Shown here piece after piece: positions 16,670 through 27,955 of a stretch of 64,000 nt of DNA. The notes under the pieces were generated by a model. The model saw nothing but the letters and a program-made list of their open reading frames with translations. It was not told where the DNA came from and did not search any database. The translations under genes and the position numbers were made by a program. Origin of the DNA: Eulemur rufifrons (lineage: Eukaryota; Chordata; Mammalia; Primates; Lemuridae); the NCBI RefSeq assembly GCF_041146395.1, contig NC_090997.1, positions 39,163,501 to 39,227,500 of the forward strand, in the 5' to 3' direction. Position 1 is the first letter of the stretch. Each line of letters starts with the position of its first letter.

Positions 16670-17561
16670 TTTGTTACGTCCATTCCAATTTTTAAAAATT
16701 TCATATATGCAATGAAATATATATATGCATACATAAATATAATATTAATATATATGTTAAAGTATAAAGAGTAATAATAATAAAAACCCCTGTGTGCCTA
16801 CCACCCACCTTGTTGCCTTTCCTTTGAGGCCCAATGTGCTTTTTCCTGAACCTCTCTCTCCCTGTCTGTCTGATAGAGGAAGCCCCTGTACTGAACTTTG
16901 TGTGGACCATAGTCTTCCTGTCCTTTATCGTTTTACCTTCATGTATGTATCCTTAAAGAATAATAAATGGAATTAAACTGGATGTATTCTGTCACTTCTT
17001 TTTTATGTTCATTGCAATGGGAATTTTTTTTTCACTGATAAATACTATTCCATTGTATGACAGTATCACAGTTTTTCTCTTTTCCACTTGCTGGTTATTG
17101 AACTGCATCTTTGATTGAAATAGAAAAAGGAAATGTAGCTGTGAAGATTCTTTTATGTGACTTCTGTACATAAAAGAATGGATGCATACCTTGAATTGAA
17201 TTGCTGAGTTATATGATGAAAACACATTGTAACTTTACTAGATAAGCCAAATTGTTTCCAAAGTAACGGTACTAACTTATGCTCCCACCAGTATGCTAGA
17301 ATTTTCAGGACTCTAGATCTTCACCAATGTTTGGCATTGTCAGAGTCCAATTTTTGGCGAGCTGGGGAGTGTAAAATGGTATCTCATTGTGGTTTCATTT
17401 TGCATATTTTGATTATTAGTAAGCCAAACATGTTTTATTATGGTAATTTCTATTTCTTCTTCTTGGAAACCTCTCTTCATGTCTTTTTACCTTTTTTCCT
17501 ATTGAATTGTGTTTTTAATTATTAATTTTTAAAGCTTCTTTATACTTAACTTTTATTGGTC
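16670..17561 (-). mobile_element. Old L1 3' region, reverse orientation
   Basis: Text such as ATGCTCCCACCAGTATGCTA, then CTTCACCAATGTTTGGCATT, then GTAAAATGGTATCTCATTG and ATTTTGATTATTAGTAAG is the reverse complement of the L1 ORF2 tail and 3' UTR. The AT-rich patch at 16700-16760 and the CCTACCACCCACCTTG text are probably its 3' UTR. It is decayed and ends near an AluJ. Confidence 0.75.
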
Positions 17562-17568
17562 AACACTT

Positions 17569-17868
17569 CTTTTTTTTTTTTTTTTTTTTGAGACAGGGTC
17601 TCACTCTATTGCCCAGGGTAGAGTGCAGTGGTGTCATCACAGCTCACTGCAAACTCAAGTGCCTGGACTCAAGTGATCCTCCTGCCCCAGCCTCCTGAGT
17701 AGCTGAAACTACAGGCATGCACCACCACGCCCAGCTAATTTTTCTGTTGTTTGTAGAGACGAGGTCTCACTTTTGCTCAGGCTGGTCTCAAACTCCTGGC
17801 CTCAAGTGATCCTCTGTCCTCACCTCCCAAAGTGCTATGATTACAGGCTTGAGCCACCACACCTGGCC
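17569..17868 (-). mobile_element. AluJ-like SINE, reverse orientation
   Basis: A dimeric Alu without the lemur AT-rich insert. It reads from a T run through GAGACAGGGTCTCACTC, a TTGTTTGTAGAGACGAGG middle and terminal CACACCTGGCC. The target-site duplication AACACTT lies at 17562-17568 and 17869-17875. It is an older, pan-primate type of Alu. Confidence 0.92.
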
Positions 17869-17875
17869 AACACTT

Positions 17876-18733
17876 AACTTTTAAAGTGAAGAGAAACTAG
17901 ATTTACAATAGAAAAATTTTCTGAAGCTATTTCCAGAAGATGAAAAGCATATGATTCTTCATTCTATTTGGAGAAAATAAAATTAAGTGCATATATCATA
18001 TATTTTTCTTATGTGCTGATTTTCAGCTTGTCAGTGTATCAGCCAAGAGATACACTTTGGGAACTTCTCTGTGCTCTAGAAGGGGTCCTTCTTTGAAGGT
18101 ATTTTAAGGCTCTCATCAAGTCCAGTTATTTGGTAAGAAATTAATGTCACTAATGGTATGATTTAGTTTTCTGCTACAGAATTTCATCAACAGGAAATCT
18201 TTATATAGACTGTATGTTTATATATACACATTTCCTTAGTATGTGAACATATAATGGACTTACAGCAATAGCCAAAATGAAGTTATTATACTTAAAAGAA
18301 CATTAAAAAATTATTTAAGTCATAGGAGATTGTATTGACTCTATACCTAAGTAAATAATCCATAAGCTGAATGATCTAGATCAGCATGATGCTGAATATA
18401 ACCCGCTGTATTGTGGCGGCAGCGTGTTTGCATGTGTGTAAATCAGCTGGTAGGTAGAAGAACAAGAAACTAGAATGCAGACTTGTCTTCTGAGACCCCT
18501 GCTAACTCAGGGGACAGCATTTTTAATAGACTGAGGACCCTGGTATTTGAAAGCATATTAACTGAAAACTTAGTATTGCTTATAATGAACAGAACTTTTT
18601 AAAATAGCACTCCACACTTTTGTAATATACATCATTTTGGGCCTTATAATAATAAAATTCATTATAACCAAACTTTCCACTACAGAAGCTCTAGTGCAGG
18701 TATCTATCATCAATAATGTTATGGAAACAAAAG
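17876..18733. other. Unique sequence, nothing recognised
   Basis: AT-rich non-coding sequence between an AluJ and a hAT element. Confidence 0.4.
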
Positions 18734-18741
18734 CTCTGTAG

Positions 18742-19032
18742 TATGGACCAGTACTATCCAGTATGGTACCAACAAACCATGTATAGCTATTGAGCACTGG
18801 AAATGTGCCTACTTGAATTTGTGATGTGAGTGTAAATATATTCCAGATTTTGAAGACGTAGTGTGGAAAAAAAAAATCTCAATAATTTTTATATTGATTG
18901 TATATTGAAATAATTTAGATATGTTGGGTTAACCTAAATATTAAAATTAATTTCACCTTTTTATTAATGTGGCCACTAGAAAATTTAAAATTACATATAT
19001 GGCTTCCATTGTATTTCTTCTGGACAGTACTG
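18742..19032. mobile_element. hAT-type non-autonomous DNA transposon (MER5-like)
   Basis: Near the ends, CAGTACTATCC (18749) and GGACAGTACTG (ends 19032) are inverted copies. The body carries GAGCACTGGAAATGTGCC and a GTGGCCACTAGAAAATTTAA motif typical of the MER5/Charlie group. An 8 bp duplication CTCTGTAG/CTCTGTAC flanks it at 18734-18741 and 19033-19040, the length expected for hAT insertion. Confidence 0.8.
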
Positions 19033-19304
19033 CTCTGTACAAACCTTTTTACCTGAATTTGTAATAGAGAAATACCCTTAAAAGGTTTTTTGGGTTCTGG
19101 CAAAATATCACCTTCCTTCATTTATAATACTGAAAGGAAATGTGAGCGTCTTAGGAACATAATTTTCTAATGCTGCTGCCAAGATAAATGCTTTTCTCAT
19201 TTTGCCTTTTGTCCCTCTAGCTTGAAGCATTTTTTGCAGTGAAAGAAGAGGTTCTTTTTTTCCTGGAATAACAGAATAATGTTTGTGTGTTGTCATAATA
19301 TGTG

Positions 19305-19418
19305 ACATCTCTCTGTGTCCAGTCTACTGTTACTATGTCATCTTATAAAGTCGATGTCTGCCGTTGAATTGGTCTGTATCTGTGAATTAATTCACAGTGG
19401 CATTTTTGTATTTTTCCC
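19305..19418. repeat. Left copy of a ~115 bp direct repeat flanking an L1 nest
   Basis: It shares long blocks with 20545-20658, including GTGTCCAGTCT, ATCTTATAAAGT, TTGGTCTGTATCTGTGAA and ATTTTTGTATTTTTC in the same order and strand. By eye about four fifths of positions match. See the right copy and the finding. Confidence 0.85.
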
Positions 19419-19465
19419 TTTTCTAATCTTTTTTAAATTAAAAATAATATTAAATTTAATCTTTT

Positions 19466-19604
19466 GGCTAATTTTTTCTATTTCTAGTAGAGACAGGGTC
19501 TCACTCTTGCTCAGGCTGGTCTCGGAACTCCTGAGCTCAGGTGATCCTCCTGCCTCGGCCTCCCAGAGTGCTAGGATTACAGGCGTGAGCCACTGTACTG
19601 GGCC
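19466..19604 (-). mobile_element. Alu left monomer only, reverse orientation
   Basis: It starts in the inter-monomer region (GGCTAATTTTTTCTATTTC) and runs through TAGTAGAGACAGGG to the Alu 5' end (CACTGTACTGGGCC). The right monomer and poly-A are absent, so this is a 3'-truncated copy or a deletion product. It abuts an L1 3' end. Confidence 0.85.
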
Positions 19605-19821
19605 TATTTTTCCTTTTTTTTTAAAAATAAATTTTATTGTGTATATTTAAGGCATGCAACATGTTGTTATAAAATACATATATATATTTAGTAGTAAAGT
19701 GGTTACTATAATGAACAATTTAACATGCCCATCATCTCACATAGTTGCCCATTTCCCCCTTCCCCCGACAAGAGCAGGTATAATCTCCTTTAGCAAATAC
19801 CCTGAATACAATACACTATTA

Positions 19822-20176
19822 TTTTTTATTTCAAAATATTAAGGGGATACAAATGTTTTTGTTACATGGGTAGCTTTTGTAATAAGTGTTCCCATCACCC
19901 AAATAGAGTTGGGTTGGGTAGGTTTTTGCCACTCCCTTCCTCTCCCAGCCTCCCGATGACTTTTACTCCCCCTTGTGCACATGGGAACTAACCCATAGGT
20001 TAGTTCCAATTTATTAGAGAGTACACGTGGTATTTGTTTTTCCATTCTTGAGATGCTTCACTTAGAATAATGGTCTCTAGTTCCATCCAAATTGCTGCAA
20101 AAGGCATTACTTCATCCTTTTTATGGCTGAGTAGTAATCCATGGTATACATATACCACATTTTGTTAATCTGTGAT
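19822..20176 (-). mobile_element. Younger 5'-truncated L1 nested in the older L1
   Basis: It begins with a T-rich tail (TTTTTTATTTCAAAATATTA), continues AAGGGGATACAAATGTTTTT and GTTACATGGGTAGC, then reaches ORF2-end text such as CTTCACTTAGAATAATGGTC and GGCTGAGTAGTAATCCATGG. The host wording CTATTATT/CTTATTATT is repeated at the two edges, consistent with a target-site duplication. Confidence 0.75.
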
Positions 20177-20345
20177 ACCTTATTATTAACTATAGTCTTC
20201 ATGTTATATCTTAGATCTTTTGACTTGTTCATTCTACATATTTGTTACTTTGTATCATTTGACCTACATCTCTCCATTTCCTCTCTGCTACCCTGACCAC
20301 AGTAACCATTGTTTCATAGTGTTATCTACATATTTGGCCTTTTTT

Positions 20346-20358
20346 GGGGGGGGGGGGG
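20346..20358. repeat. Poly-G run (13 bp)
   Basis: A run of 13 Gs inside the old L1. Such runs are unstable and prone to sequencing error. Confidence 0.85.
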
Positions 20359-20498
20359 TTCTACATATAAGTGAGACCATGTGATTTTTCTTTTTCCTGT
20401 GTCTGGTCTGTATTCCTTAGCATAAAGGCCTCTAGGTACACTCGTTGTGGCAAATGGCAAGATCTCCTTTCTTTAGGCTAAATAATATTGTATTGCAT

Positions 20499-20513
20499 AC
20501 ACACACACACACC
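20499..20513. repeat. Short (CA)n microsatellite
   Basis: About seven CA units followed by CCCACCCAT, inside the old L1. Confidence 0.8.
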
Positions 20514-20544
20514 CACCCATAGTTTCTTTATCAATAATAGGCAC

Positions 20545-20658
20545 TATCTCTCTATGTGTCCAGTCTCTTATTACTATATCATCTTATAAAGTTGATCTCT
20601 CCTGTTTAGTTGGTCTGTATCTGTGAACTAAGTCATAGTTGTATTTTTGTATTTTTCT
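20545..20658. repeat. Right copy of the ~115 bp direct repeat flanking the L1 nest
   Basis: Same strand and block order as 19305-19418. The two copies border almost exactly the old L1 with its inner insertions, so they look like an unusually long target-site duplication or a local duplication linked to the L1. Confidence 0.85.
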
Positions 20659-20659
20659 T

Positions 20660-22800
20660 TGTTTAAAAAAGGAAATTTAATGAACCATACAGATACCACC
20701 TATAATCTGCAAAACAGTGATGAATATTAATGGGATTTAGTCCTAGATTTGCTAAAATGTTAATTCTCTATCTGTAAAACTCATTTGAGCTCCTAAGAAT
20801 ATGTGGATAATCTGCCTTTAGAAAGTTTCCGTCTGGTCTCATTGCCAAAGATTAAAACAGAATGTGTGAATGTTAAGGGAAAATTTTTACTTTCCCTACC
20901 CAGGGTTTTTAACCATTTTCTTTTTGTTCTTCTCTTAGCAAAATAATATTGGGGAAAAATCTGTATTTTTGTCATTAAATAATTGATGGTAATTGTACTG
21001 TTAATGGCAGAAATTTTTCTAGTATTATTTTGTTTGAGATCCTTCCCTGAAATAAGAGAGTGATTGTATTATAGTCCTCTCAAGCCCAAGAGATGCCAAC
21101 CGTCTGTGTTTCATGTAGCTTCTTCGTGTATTGCTTTGCGTCTCATGATTTGCCACTCTAATGAATTACCACACCTACGTGTAGGATTTAGCTTCTGGGG
21201 ATGGGTAGAACAACTTGTCCCAGATAAATACAAACAAACATTGTTCATGCTGATTTGATTTAGTTTATCGATATTATTGTTCCATTTGTTTAATTTCTCA
21301 TTTTTTTCCCCTGTCAATCTATCTCATGTCATGTACTAATAACATCACTAGTTGAAATACAGATTCTGGGCTCTGGGACAGCCCACTGTTCTGCTTCAAG
21401 ACTGACTCTGAGCTCAACAGCTAGGCTAAAAGACCAGCAATTTGGCATTGACTCTGTTAGCTTAGCCCAGACATACCCTTTCCTCTCTCTCTCTTCTGTC
21501 TTTAGAGGTAAACCACTCTTAAACAGTCTGCTCCTAACCAACTAGTACAGGTAACAGAAGTGATGACAACAGCACTGTTACTCTCCAGACTGGGAACTAG
21601 AGTAAATGATTCCAGCTGCAGCCTCCCTTACTGTACTGCTTTACACGCTTAATAAATATTTATCATTATGTTGTATCCTAATCACAAACGAGGACCTGAA
21701 TACTGACTGGTTTTCCATCCTAGTCATAAGGTGGCTGTGTGAACAGCATTTTAGCCGTTACAGATCTAGCGGGTGACATGACTGCAGCATTCCGACTGGT
21801 GGACGGCAGGAAGCCCCTTTCCTGTCATTGACTCACTGAGGGCACCAGGCTGCCTCCAGGTAAAATCCTTCCAGAGTGACGCAGTTCTCTAGGGGAACTT
21901 TACCAGAATCCCAAAACATGTGGACAGTTACATCTGCAGTAAGAATGGGCAGAGGTACTGCTGAGATCAGGAAGATCAAATGACAATTGATAAAGGAATT
22001 TGGGTGTGGTGGTGTCTACCTCAAGAGACGGCTGTCTCCCTGAAATACTTCATTTTAGCAGAGTGTGGATTTCACGTGTTGAAGATCTGTTTTCTACAGT
22101 GTTTTTTACCATCACTGAAAACTGCTTATTAGGCATCCTCATGAAAATGGCCCTTTATTGGGTAGTATTTTCAATGTGTTATCATTTACATTCTAATTTT
22201 TTGCTGATTGGAATAGCAGCCTTTGCATGACTTACAGTGAGGAAAAGAGTCATCAAATAAGCTGTCCAGCCGAAGCCTGAGAACTCTACGCTGATAAGTC
22301 ATATTTTTTTCTTTGTACCTTGGCTTGTGTCTTTTACCTGGTGAACATCTGAGGAAGGAGACAATAGCCTTTTCTTATTTCAGTAAGGGCATAATCACCA
22401 ACTTTGATGATAGTATTTATATTTGCGTGATATTGTTGAAGAAAGCATAACACTCTTTGTAACTTACCTGTGAGCATAAATGTTTACTGTTTAGTTTCTC
22501 AGAAGCTGCTTTTTTGGTGATTTTTTTTTTTATTTTATACTATTTAATTTGGGTTAGCTTTGTACTAAGAAATTATTTGTACATCCTCTTTATTTATATA
22601 TGTTTGTCATATAAAAGCTGACTCTATAGTCAAATGAAATACATGATTTATTAGTATGTGTTCAACAGTCTATTTGATAATTAAATATATAGCCATGATC
22701 TGAAAAATCTAGTTTTCCTTATTATATCACTAGAACTTTGATTCCTTATGTCTTCTTTTCTTCTGACAATTACCAGTTAGTAAGTTTAAAATGTGTTAAG
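20660..22800. other. Unique sequence, nothing recognised
   Basis: AT-rich sequence with no exon-like segment or clear mobile element. Short open frames on both strands overlap each other and show no domain. Confidence 0.4.
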
Positions 22801-22829
22801 ACCAATCAATCAGACATTAAACACCACAC

Positions 22830-23440
22830 AGTGATTTAAACAGGGGAAGTTAAATATAAAGAATTACTAGACTCTGATAAAAGAGTGACTATCAGAGATA
22901 TAAGAAAACTCTATTGTACCCTGTTATATTTGAGGGAGAATACTCCAGGAAGGACAAACTTGGAAGGGAGGCTGTGCTTCAGACCTCCTTGGGGAAGTTA
23001 CAGTTGCAGGCCACTGGGTGTCAAAGAATTTCGCAGGGCAAGCAGGAAGCAACCCTCCGGGGTGCAGGCAGGGGCCAGATTAGCCTCAGCCAGTGCCAGG
23101 CATGTGTGCTTGCAGAGGGAGGGGGTGCCAGTGCAGACAGGAGGTCTGGAGCACGTGGTATTTACGTCAAGGGGGCTGCAGGAGGTGATCACCAGGCCCC
23201 ACCACAGCTCCAGATCCCTGAGGCACCAAGTGTTCTGGGACCCTGAGCTGGGGCAGAGCTATCCATACCGCTGGCCCGCCGGACGCTACAGGAGAGCCAC
23301 CTTCCTCGTTCAGTATCCCTTCCGTACTCTCCACTGAGAAGGCTGAAGGAGAACTGCTTAAAGAAATTCTGTCCATTATCACAGAACAGGTATTGAAGAG
23401 TGACTTTGGAGTTAAGATGCAATACACTGATCACTGGCAC
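22830..23440. other. GC-rich block of unknown origin with overlapping open frames
   Basis: About 600 bp stand out as GC-richer than the surrounding intron. On the + strand there is an open frame of 150 codons (22885-23337) and an overlapping one of 110 codons in another frame (22914-23246). The long frame has many Arg, Gly and Ser residues but no domain I recognise, and no splice sites or promoter delimit it. An old repeat such as a decayed retroviral or DNA-transposon segment, or a processed pseudogene, is more likely than a live gene. High GC lowers stop density, so the frame length is weak evidence. Confidence 0.35.
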
Positions 23441-23827
23441 ATGTCATAAAAGGATTCTGTAAAAGAATTCTCTTAGTGACTTCTCATCTGGAATTAGTCA
23501 CGTTCATTAAGAGCAAAAGGATTATCAGCGTTTTGTGAAGTATAGGGAATTGAAATGAACATTTGCATTACAGGCAGTACTGATGATGCCTTACTGTCAA
23601 ATATCCACACCTTCATGAGGGAAGTGAACGACTCAGTTATTAACCAAGCTGATGAGCGGTTTGTCACAGATACAAACATTACAGGAAGATGTAAAGACAA
23701 GAGTACTATGTGGGCTTCTAGTCATTCTTATTTTGTGGTTCTGTACTCATTTCATAAAGCTGTTGAAATTTAATTTCAAGGAGGAAGCATGGTGATGCTA
23801 AAGTACATGATTAAAGCTTATAAAAAT
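23440..23827. other. Unique sequence, nothing recognised
   Basis: Short open frames on both strands overlap (23494-23773) without motif or splice support. Confidence 0.35.
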
Positions 23828-23834
23828 GACTCTT

Positions 23835-23954
23835 GGCTGTGGTGCACCACCTGTAGTCCTCGGGAGGCTGAGGTGGTAGGATCACTTGAGCCCCGGAGTT
23901 TGAGACCAGCTTGGACAACATAGCGAGACTGTGTTTCAAAAAAAAAAAAAAAAA
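23835..23954 (+). mobile_element. Free Alu monomer (FLAM/FAM-like)
   Basis: A single monomer: GGCTGTGGTGCACCACCTGT, then TCGGGAGGCTGAGGTGG, then GTTTGAGACCAGCTTGGACA, then GCGAGACTGTGTTTC and a 17-18 base poly-A. Flanking GACTCTT at 23828-23834 and 23955-23961 is a target-site duplication. Monomers of this sort predate dimeric Alu. Confidence 0.85.
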
Positions 23955-23961
23955 GACTCTT

Positions 23962-26406
23962 CATGTAATCAGTTATTCACTAACCTATTTTTATAGCTTT
24001 GGTCTTAGTCTAGCCCTAGAAGTTCTCTTTAATTCCAAAGCAATAAATACAAAGGACCCAATAGTTTTGTAAGGACATAGTTATTGGCCCTCTTTTTATT
24101 TTTAATTTATTTCTGTGGCAAATAGAAAATTGAAAAAATTATCTGTACCGTCTGACCTATTCATTTACCCTAGATCATACCTACAATGGAGGACAAAGCA
24201 GAAGGCGATTAGGAAACGACAGGCGCCAGATGCAATTAAATCCAGGGACTCTGTGCATCCCCCAGGTCTCAGTCCATGTGGCTCGTGATTAAGTGGGTGG
24301 ACAGTAGGCAGATAGATGATCCTGCCAGATAGCCTTCCTTTATTAGCTTTAAGCAAGGCTGAAGTAAAAGAAAAATTAATTTTACTGAGAAAGTAATTGG
24401 CTTCAAAAGATGGCTTGTCCAGGACATGCCGTCCTTCCTTACCAGGGCTTCTCTCCGCTTGGTGCTTTAACCCCTGGTAAGCGCCTGTTTTCCACTGATT
24501 TTCTCATCAAGTCATGTTTACCAAGTGAGAGAACCAGTACCATTCGGGACTTTGTTGAGAGTATAAAAGTGCTTTCCAGTGTGGCTCTGTCATATTAGGA
24601 GCTTATCACGTAGTGTTGGCGTCACTGCGGTTTGGTCAAGCCCACCTGCAGAAAAGATTCTGTGTTGCTGAGTAGGCTGCTCTAGAAGCCTCTGGACCCT
24701 TTTAATTCTTAGGCTCTGTGCTGTGGACTTTATTAATACAAGTTGTGTTTCACACTGGTGTCAGTTCCAGGAGTTAATTACCCTTGCCCCATAGACCCAG
24801 GATTTGTCAGGCATTAATGTGTAGGCCAGGGACAGATGGGGGAGATTTGGGACTATTTATTATTTTACAAAAGTATTAATTAACTAAACCTTCTAGCTTC
24901 TCTAATAGCCAAATAAATGGAAGACTGATTGCTGGCTTACAATAAAAGTGGACCAAAACCTGATACTACTCATTTTTATATTATTGTGTAACTACCCACT
25001 TTTTTCAATTTGATCGAGTTTCTTTTCTATTCATACAAGAATATGTTTTTAGCCCTTAGGTAGCACAGTCATTTCACTCACTAATATAAGCTTTGGGTTG
25101 TTTCTCTGTTCAAGAAAAACTCCGGCTTTTCTGGGTTCCTTATTAATTTTAGCTCTAAAGTCAGAAATCAATAGGAATTGCTTTTAGAAGCCTGGCAGAA
25201 GTCTGAAGGGTTAGCAGTTACTAGATATAGCCCTTAACATGAGCTAACTGCTGTTCCGTATTTTTCTTTGGTAGAACAAGTGGGTGGATGATAAAAACAG
25301 CATGTTCTCTAGTCTTACAATAACCTTGATTATAGTCAAATATCTTTGCCTAACAATAACTTTGGTTATATTCAAAGCTGTCAGAAAACCACTACATAAA
25401 TATTAAATGTGAGATTTGGAAAGCTCTCATTTTACATATGTGTGTGTATGCATGTGTCTGTATATACACATATACATATATATCTTAGAGGACATTTGTC
25501 TCAATTTTTAGTTCTAGTGAATCTCAGTTTATAAAAAAGAGAGAGAGCGGCAAGGAGTATTTTTAAACAAAATGTTCTTTCCAGTTATTCAATTTAAGTC
25601 TTGGCCTGGGCTATGAAATGTGACCTACAGCAACCATCAGAAGTAAAATGCAATAATTACAAAGTCAGTAACAGGAAGAATCATAGGGAGAAAGTGGCAA
25701 GTAATATTGCAGAAGTGATCTCAATGCAGGGGATAAAGAAGGACACACGAACAAATGAGGCCATTCTAGCATAAAGAGAAAAAACTAAGCTGATGGTTCT
25801 TGTAAAAGTTTGTTGCTTGTTTTAAAATCAAGACAGGCAGGTCTTCTGAATTTGGCAATGTAGAGAAAAACTGTCAATGAAATCAGAAAAGAGGATGCAG
25901 GAGGGCAGATTTGCATCCTTTCTAAACCTTTCTAAATTCTCCACCCAGCACAGTTATTTCGGATTCCAAAAACGCCATATATTTACAAGTTGCAAAACTT
26001 TAGAATGGGAAAGGACCAAATGTTAGTGACTAGTGAACTTTCAGAGTATTTCCAGAGCTTTAAATGCATCTGCCCTTCGATGTTTGCTGCTTTCTACTTG
26101 CTTTGAGAAAACCAAATCGACTCACAATTGCTTCCAAAAATGCATGCAAATCTAGTGGAAGGGAAAATACTAAAAGGATGTGGTATAAGAAAAACAATTA
26201 TTTGTGTGTCGGTGGAACTGGGTGCACCTTTTATGAATATGCTAATAGTCAAATGAAGTCAAGGATGTTCTAGGGCTAATGTGGAAAATAGAACAAAAGA
26301 ATAAAATTAAAAAGTAACCAGGCACATCATTTACTCCCTTAGTTTGAATTTTGCATATAAAACTGAAGCTAGAATGGAACAGAGGAAAATGTTGATGTTC
26401 CATGAC

Positions 26407-26442
<36 letters not shown>

Positions 26443-27955
26443 TTGCTGGGTAATCTTGAAAAAATACCAAAGTGCTTAGCACACATGTACAGAGCCAGGC
26501 GCCCTTTGGTGACAGGACTAGTGTGGTGGCGACACCTAGAGGCCTGGCTGCTGAGTACACATTACAGGATGGGCTTTGTGTTGCATTTTAATGTCGACAT
26601 GGCAAATAAAAAGACCTGCGGAGACAACTGTGAAAATGAAATCTCCCCTTTAAAAAAAAGTCTTTTATGGCATACGATATTACATTAAATGAGAAGTGAA
26701 GGCCTGGTAAAGGGAAGCTTTGCACTATTTCAGAAAGTTACTTAAGTGGGTCAGGAAACCTGGGTTCTGGAAGGAGGTGGGCGTTCCTGTCCTCTTTTGG
26801 GGGTGGTGGGAGGTGGGGAGGCCTGGTGGAGGACAGGAGCCCATGGCCAGAGACATTATGCGCCAATTTACCTTGAATTTACCCATTCTTAAGGGGTTCT
26901 AGAGAATTTTAAAGTAAATCATAGATTCTTCATGGCATTAACCACAGAATCTTGCACTAGTCCGAGATCGAAAATACTTAATTAAGCCTGACTTTGTGTT
27001 TTGGTGGCATGCCATAGTGCAGAGCAAACTGCTGTGCTAGCTGGGCCAGCAGAATGCTGGGGACAGAACACCTATGGGTTTGCAAAGTACCTTGGTCAGG
27101 TCGTACAACCTTCCCCTGCAGCTTCCCTTGCAGCCCAGGGAGGAAGAAGAGATAGGCAAGAGAAGAGTTTTAAGCAGAGCAAACAGCATATGCAAAGATA
27201 TAGAAGTGTGTAAAATAGCTCAGCAGTTTCCATGATTAATAAGATGTTAGATTGTGTTGCTGAAAGTGGCAGGAGATAAGGCTGCACCTTAATGGCTGAA
27301 CCATGTAAAGAGAGATTGTTCTTCCTACGATTGTATCTGTTCTGGGTTCAGAAAAAAGGAGGTTGATCTCTCACATAAACATTGCTTCCCAGTGTTCATG
27401 GTGTAGGAAATTATGTTCAAACCTGGTCAAACAGCCAAACGTATTTTAATCTATCTTTTTATTAGCTACTTCTAGTGATAAAAGAAAAAGGAGCTGTAAA
27501 GTCAGAATGAAGATAAGCAATTGATGATCCAATAAAATTATTAAGACAATTTCTGGAGAAAGATGTATAATATATTTTTCATAATGCTCTTAATATACTT
27601 CTGTTCTCGCAGCACTGGCCTCATGAAAATTTTAGTGAGATTTTCATTAAAAAAAAAAGATCACCATGGTAAAGACCCAAAGGTGAATTGCTAAGAAATG
27701 TGAAACAAATGTGATATTATTGAATGATTTCACACTAAAGAGCTTGTAAAACATCTATTTCCCTGCTATTATGGAGATTTTATTTGATCTTTATCTTTTG
27801 AATATGGACTAATTTACAGCTGGTGTCTATTTCACTGACCGACAAAAGATATCCGAAATGTGGCTTAGGAAATTGTGTGAGTCAATGAACTGAGTGAGCC
27901 TCCTGACCTATTCAGATCCCTCGCCAGCAAATCTTGTGAGAAGATTTTGATAAGG
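23962..27955. other. Long unique intronic stretch with two AT-rich microsatellites
   Basis: About 4 kb has no clear mobile element or exon. It contains mixed TG/TA sequence at 25438-25485 and (AT)n at 26409-26438. The part at 25600-26260 is evenly mixed in base composition and carries an ATGCAAAT octamer at 26144-26151, so a conserved regulatory block is possible. Confidence 0.4.
26409..26438. repeat. (AT)15 microsatellite
   Basis: About fifteen uninterrupted AT units. The neighbouring open frames read through it as alternating Ile/Tyr, which shows they are not genes. Confidence 0.95.

Larger units (their letters stand above)
19612..20535 (-). mobile_element. Old L1 3' end, reverse orientation, interrupted by a younger L1
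   Basis: ATTGTGTATATTTAAGGCAT, then CATGCCCATCATCTCACAT, resumes after the inner insertion with TTATTATTAACTATAGTC, then ATCATTTGACCTACATC, then TCTACATATAAGTGAGACCA. This is L1MA/MB-type 3' UTR text in reverse. The outer element is split at about 19822 and 20176. Confidence 0.8.

Noticed and set aside
22885..23337. 150-codon open frame as a protein-coding gene
   Set aside because: No domain, promoter, splice context or start support. The sequence is GC-rich, which inflates frame length, and another frame is open over the same bases.
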